From contig CM060731.1 of NCBI GenBank assembly GCA_030704615.1, positions 67,126,756 to 67,190,755 on the forward strand: a stretch of DNA of 64,000 bases, written 5' to 3'. The translations under genes and the position numbers were made by a program. Positions 60,801 to 64,000 of this stretch are shown in pieces. The notes under the pieces were generated by a model. The model made no database searches, was not told the origin of the DNA, and saw nothing but the letters and a program-made list of their open reading frames with translations. The first letter of the stretch is position 1; each line of letters starts with the position of its first letter. This DNA comes from Takakia lepidozioides. Taxonomy: Eukaryota; Streptophyta; Takakiopsida; Takakiales; Takakiaceae.

Positions 60801-63371
60801 AGAGCAGAATGGGGGCCAAAGCAGAAGGCCCTCACTCCATTAGTTGGTCTTACCTTTAAATATGAATTCGAATCCTGTACAGAAGAATAGACATTGTACT
60901 TGATCAGAAAATGTACTCATTCCCACTGTTGGGTTGCACGGCCTTGCTTTTCCCTGGCTGGATTAACTTACTGTAGGGACACGGTCAGCCTACATTTGGT
61001 TTTGAGTTCAGCCGTGTGTCCAGCATGGGAAGACCTGCTAGGTAGTAGGTGAGCCCCTCTAACCCACAGTGGATCTGTACCAGGCCTTAGCTCGCTCACT
61101 TTAGAGGACCATATTGTCGTTGACCTTGCGCATGTTGGCTTCATCCTCCTCAATCAACCTCTCCAGGAGGTCAGGGAGAGAAGGGAAATAAAAGAGGGGC
61201 CAACCACAGGCAGCCTGAAAACAACTATTGCTCAAGGGAGAGAAAGAGAAAGAGAGGGTAGAAGAAATGTTTTATTACATCCATGCCCATAGGGCATATT
61301 GGACACAGTTGAACTCATTAGAAAACCAAAGCGTGTCGAATCACTCCAAAGATTGCAAAGGGACAATGTGCCCCAAGCAAGTGAGCTCTGAAAATAAGAA
61401 GTGTTATTTGAGAGGTTCTTAGTAGCAAGGTGGTGGTGGCATTCACAGGTAATCGAAATGTCAGGAGTCACTGCATCCTCGGATATATGGAGTGTTGGGT
61501 GCACTGTAATAGAGCTGCTGACATGTGTACCACCCTATTATAATCTACAGCCTTTGACCGCATTGTTTCGTATTGTCCAGGTATGTGTACCTTTTGCATT
61601 TACATATTTTTGTCTCGCATCCACCGATGAGATTGCACTTTGGAGATGTTTTCTAGTAAATATTCCATACCATACCAGATGCTTAAGAACATAAAAGAAT
61701 GGGCAGGGGCTCCCAGGATCTATCGTCAAATGAATGATCACTTGACCACTGCAGTCAATGGCCAAATGGCCTGCCTCCCTGTTTTTATGGAGTTTTATAG
61801 ACTGCTGGTGGTGTTGTTCAAGTTGAATGGTGTGAGATCGTCATTCTTGTTTAGCCCTGTAGATGTTGCCTTTGTCGAATCATTCTTTCCTTAGCTTCCC
61901 TGCTGGAGAAGTGGAGGAACAACACTAGCTTGGCATTTAGTTCAGCCCTCCCTCCCAGCTTTCTTCATCCTCACAGGTTGAGTGAATGGCAAGAGGCTAC
62001 AGTGTATCTGCCAGGTCGCCCAGATCCCAGTCACTTGGATGTTCAATGTTTTGAAAGTCCTTTGCCATTCTTCCTCCAAGGTTGCCATGAGTGTCCCTCT
62101 AGGGAGGCCTGTGCGTGGGAGAAGGCCCCTTTGCCCTTTACCACTGAAGGCCCGGTAGATATGGCTTCTTTCTTGTGCTCACTCAGATTCTTCTCCAGGG
62201 CACCATGCTTCTGGTGCAGGTTCTGTGGTGTTGTTGTTGTATATTGTCTTTGCGTTTGTGGAATTGGTTAAGACAGGTCTAGTCACTGTCCATCACAAAA
62301 GTTTGAGAAGTCATCATAGAACCTGCTCAAGGTGGTATTCTGTCTTCGTGCATGAGAGTGTCATGGTGGATAGTGTGTACTGCTTGGGGGAGTGGGGAAC
62401 CAAGAAGGAGGAGGGGCAAGGGAGCAGAGTTAGCCGCAAAAGATGGTGGGGTTGGGAGGAGACATTCAGTGTCAGCATTGAGGTCCGGCATGGTGGATGA
62501 GGGTTCAACCTGCCAACGTTCCACACATTGCTGCTGCCTTGGCACCGCCATCGCGGTTGCTGTGCAGGACGGGTGTCAGAGAGAAGAAGCAAGAAGAGAA
62601 ACTTTATAATGTCCTCAGAGGCCTGCAAGGGCCCATAAGAGAGATGTACATTTGAGTGTCTGCTGTACCCTTATGACCATTGAGGCGGCATCCAAGCAAG
62701 GAGAGAGAATCTAGTTGTTGGACCTTGTTTGCATCTCCTTGTAGCCATGGACTTTGTGTCCTGTCTACATAGACCGAGAAATTAAGAGGAGAAGAAGAGG
62801 GAGAATGGAGGTTTTTCTTCTTTTGGCTTACAGCTACTGAACTGTGGAGGTTGTGGGTGAGGGCAGGATGACCAACCCCCCATACCGGAGAACATGTCGC
62901 CTGTGGTCACTGATTTTCTCCACCAGTGTTTCCGGAAGGTGGGGTCACCCTAAACCCACCTTTTTCTTTGAGAATGCGGTATTCACACTTCATCCACAAT
63001 CGTGCCACTTTGTTAAGCAATCAGCAAGCAGGGGTGATTCTTCGGTAAGGGTTGTTGTGGCTCCTGCGATAAAGGTAGAAGTTTGATGGGCTTCTTGTTT
63101 GAAAATCAAGTAATTTTCTGTCTATCTTTCTCCTTATGAAGCCGGCGGCACTGTCCATGTCAAGGTGATCAATCATTCACTTCAGAATGGATTCCGTATT
63201 TGCATATAGAATGTTAAGCGTGGGTTGGCCAGTTACACATAAGGTAGTTTTGCTAATGGCATTCAACCCTCTTCAGGATGCAAATTTACGGCCTGATGCA
63301 AAGACTCTGTTGGAGCATCCATGGATTCGTAGCTCAAGGCGTTCAACACTAGGGAAAAATGGTTACATCAG
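57895..63371 (+). CDS. MAP3K-epsilon-type protein kinase (5' part; continues beyond window)
   Basis: Nine exons assemble an entire kinase domain in phase: 57895(or earlier)-58029, 58414-58434, 59004-59077, 59255-59345, 60179-60262, 60456-60557, 61449-61580, 62867-62938 and 63277-63371. Motifs in order: [14 protein letters not shown] (Gly loop), [11 protein letters not shown] (catalytic Lys), [117 protein letters not shown]. The wording is that of plant MAP3K-epsilon kinases, relatives of fission-yeast Cdc7 with roles in cell division, plasma-membrane integrity and pollen. Exon 2 is a 21-nt microexon. The N-terminal exon with the start codon was not found; the first listed exon starts after a GGGCAG acceptor. 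The usual C-terminal ARM-repeat part would lie to the right of the window. No active-site residue is missing. Confidence 0.92.
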
Positions 63372-64000
63372 GTACCTCACCAGTGTTGAGAATCAATGGT
63401 TCACTTGAAAGAACATAGAAACAAATATTTTACTGACTAGTTAGGCATCATCACAGGTGCTCTCTCTCAGAGCAGACTTCTCTATCTCTCTATGGCGAAG
63501 ATCTCTCCCATACATATAGTTCTGGACAGCACACCCTCAGTCGTCTCTTGGCCTCCAAGGCATCTGCGTATTTCTCTGAGTTGACTGTTCATATGCACTC
63601 ATTGAAGGGTCATTAAATGTTGAATATCTCAACAACCAAGAGGGATACAGAGCAATGGATGATTTAAAGTAAACACCTTGGCTTTGGTTCAGCTATGATT
63701 TGTTTCTTAGTTGAGATACAACTTTAGTATAAAAAGATAGTGGACCGCTGTTTGCTGGATACTGACAAAAGAGGTTATGATATGTTGGCCTTCTCTTACT
63801 TCCAGCTCTCTTGTTCATCTTGCATCTTTCCTGCAACACACTTGTCAGAAATTCTCAATTGGAGTGTCTATGTATAGCTACACAGGAACCTGAATAGAAG
63901 CACTGCACCTAGGGGCCGAAAAAGTTGAGAACCCGGTAAAATGTAACAGATGGCAAGGGTTTTCAAACATGAGTCTGATAGGTGTTTTGAGGAGGTCTGC
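63372..64000. other. Probable intron of the MAP3K gene
   Basis: This follows the AG/GTACCT donor at 63371. No further kinase-family exon is recognisable before the window ends. Confidence 0.4.

Noticed and set aside
1-64000. CRISPR arrays, bacterial operons, prophage or rRNA genes
   Set aside because: None seen; spliced plant-type genes and plant repeats make a nuclear plant origin clear.

Overview
The window is nuclear DNA of a land plant. It holds spliced genes of plant families: a class II LOB-domain regulator, a PLS-class pentatricopeptide (PPR) protein ending in a DYW domain, a carotenoid cleavage dioxygenase 1, an ABA/WDS stress protein, a MAP3K-epsilon-type kinase and a plastid-type lipid phosphatase. 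These sit among repeats and long intergenic stretches. The wording of the PPR repeats (AGYAQHG, CASLAALEKGKEVH) and the moderate introns fit a seed-free plant such as a fern, lycophyte or moss, but this placement is an impression and was not tested.

Layout. 1-7.8 kb: repeat debris, two GC-rich islands (about 2.75-3.2 and 5.1-5.9 kb) and the probable 5' region of the LOB gene. 7.87-9.33 kb (+): two-exon LOB-domain gene. 9.4-18.2 kb: no gene recognised; a triple tandem repeat lies at 11.06-11.85 kb. 18.24-18.58 kb (-): intronless cytochrome c. 19.39-24.74 kb (-): multi-exon TANGO6/RTP1-like HEAT-repeat gene. 26.28-29.48 kb (+): single-exon PPR-DYW gene. 31.12-32.12 kb (+): ABA/WDS (ASR-like) gene. 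34.03-40.91 kb (-): complete 14-exon CCD1. 41-50 kb: repeat-rich, with a non-autonomous hAT element, SINE-like sequences, a duplicated 1-kb unit and a LINE remnant. 50.9-52.94 kb (+): LPP-epsilon-like phosphatase. 53-57.3 kb: a SINE, a fold-back repeat and the second copy of the 1-kb unit. 57.9-63.4 kb (+): kinase domain of a MAP3K-epsilon gene that runs off the right edge.

The genes form no operon or pathway cluster; they are ordinary neighbours. Multi-exon models were built by matching family motifs to GT/AG sites and checking reading phase at each junction. They are strong for CCD1 and the MAP3K and for most of the TANGO6-like gene. They are weaker at the TANGO6 3' end and at the LPP 5' end. 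I found no clear undescribed system. The most interesting signals are the hAT element with a nested SINE, the intronless cytochrome c beside a TANGO6-like gene that lacks its expected C-terminal domain, the highly regular 303-bp repeats in the PPR gene, the fold-back element, and the duplicated unit with conserved ORFs of unknown origin.
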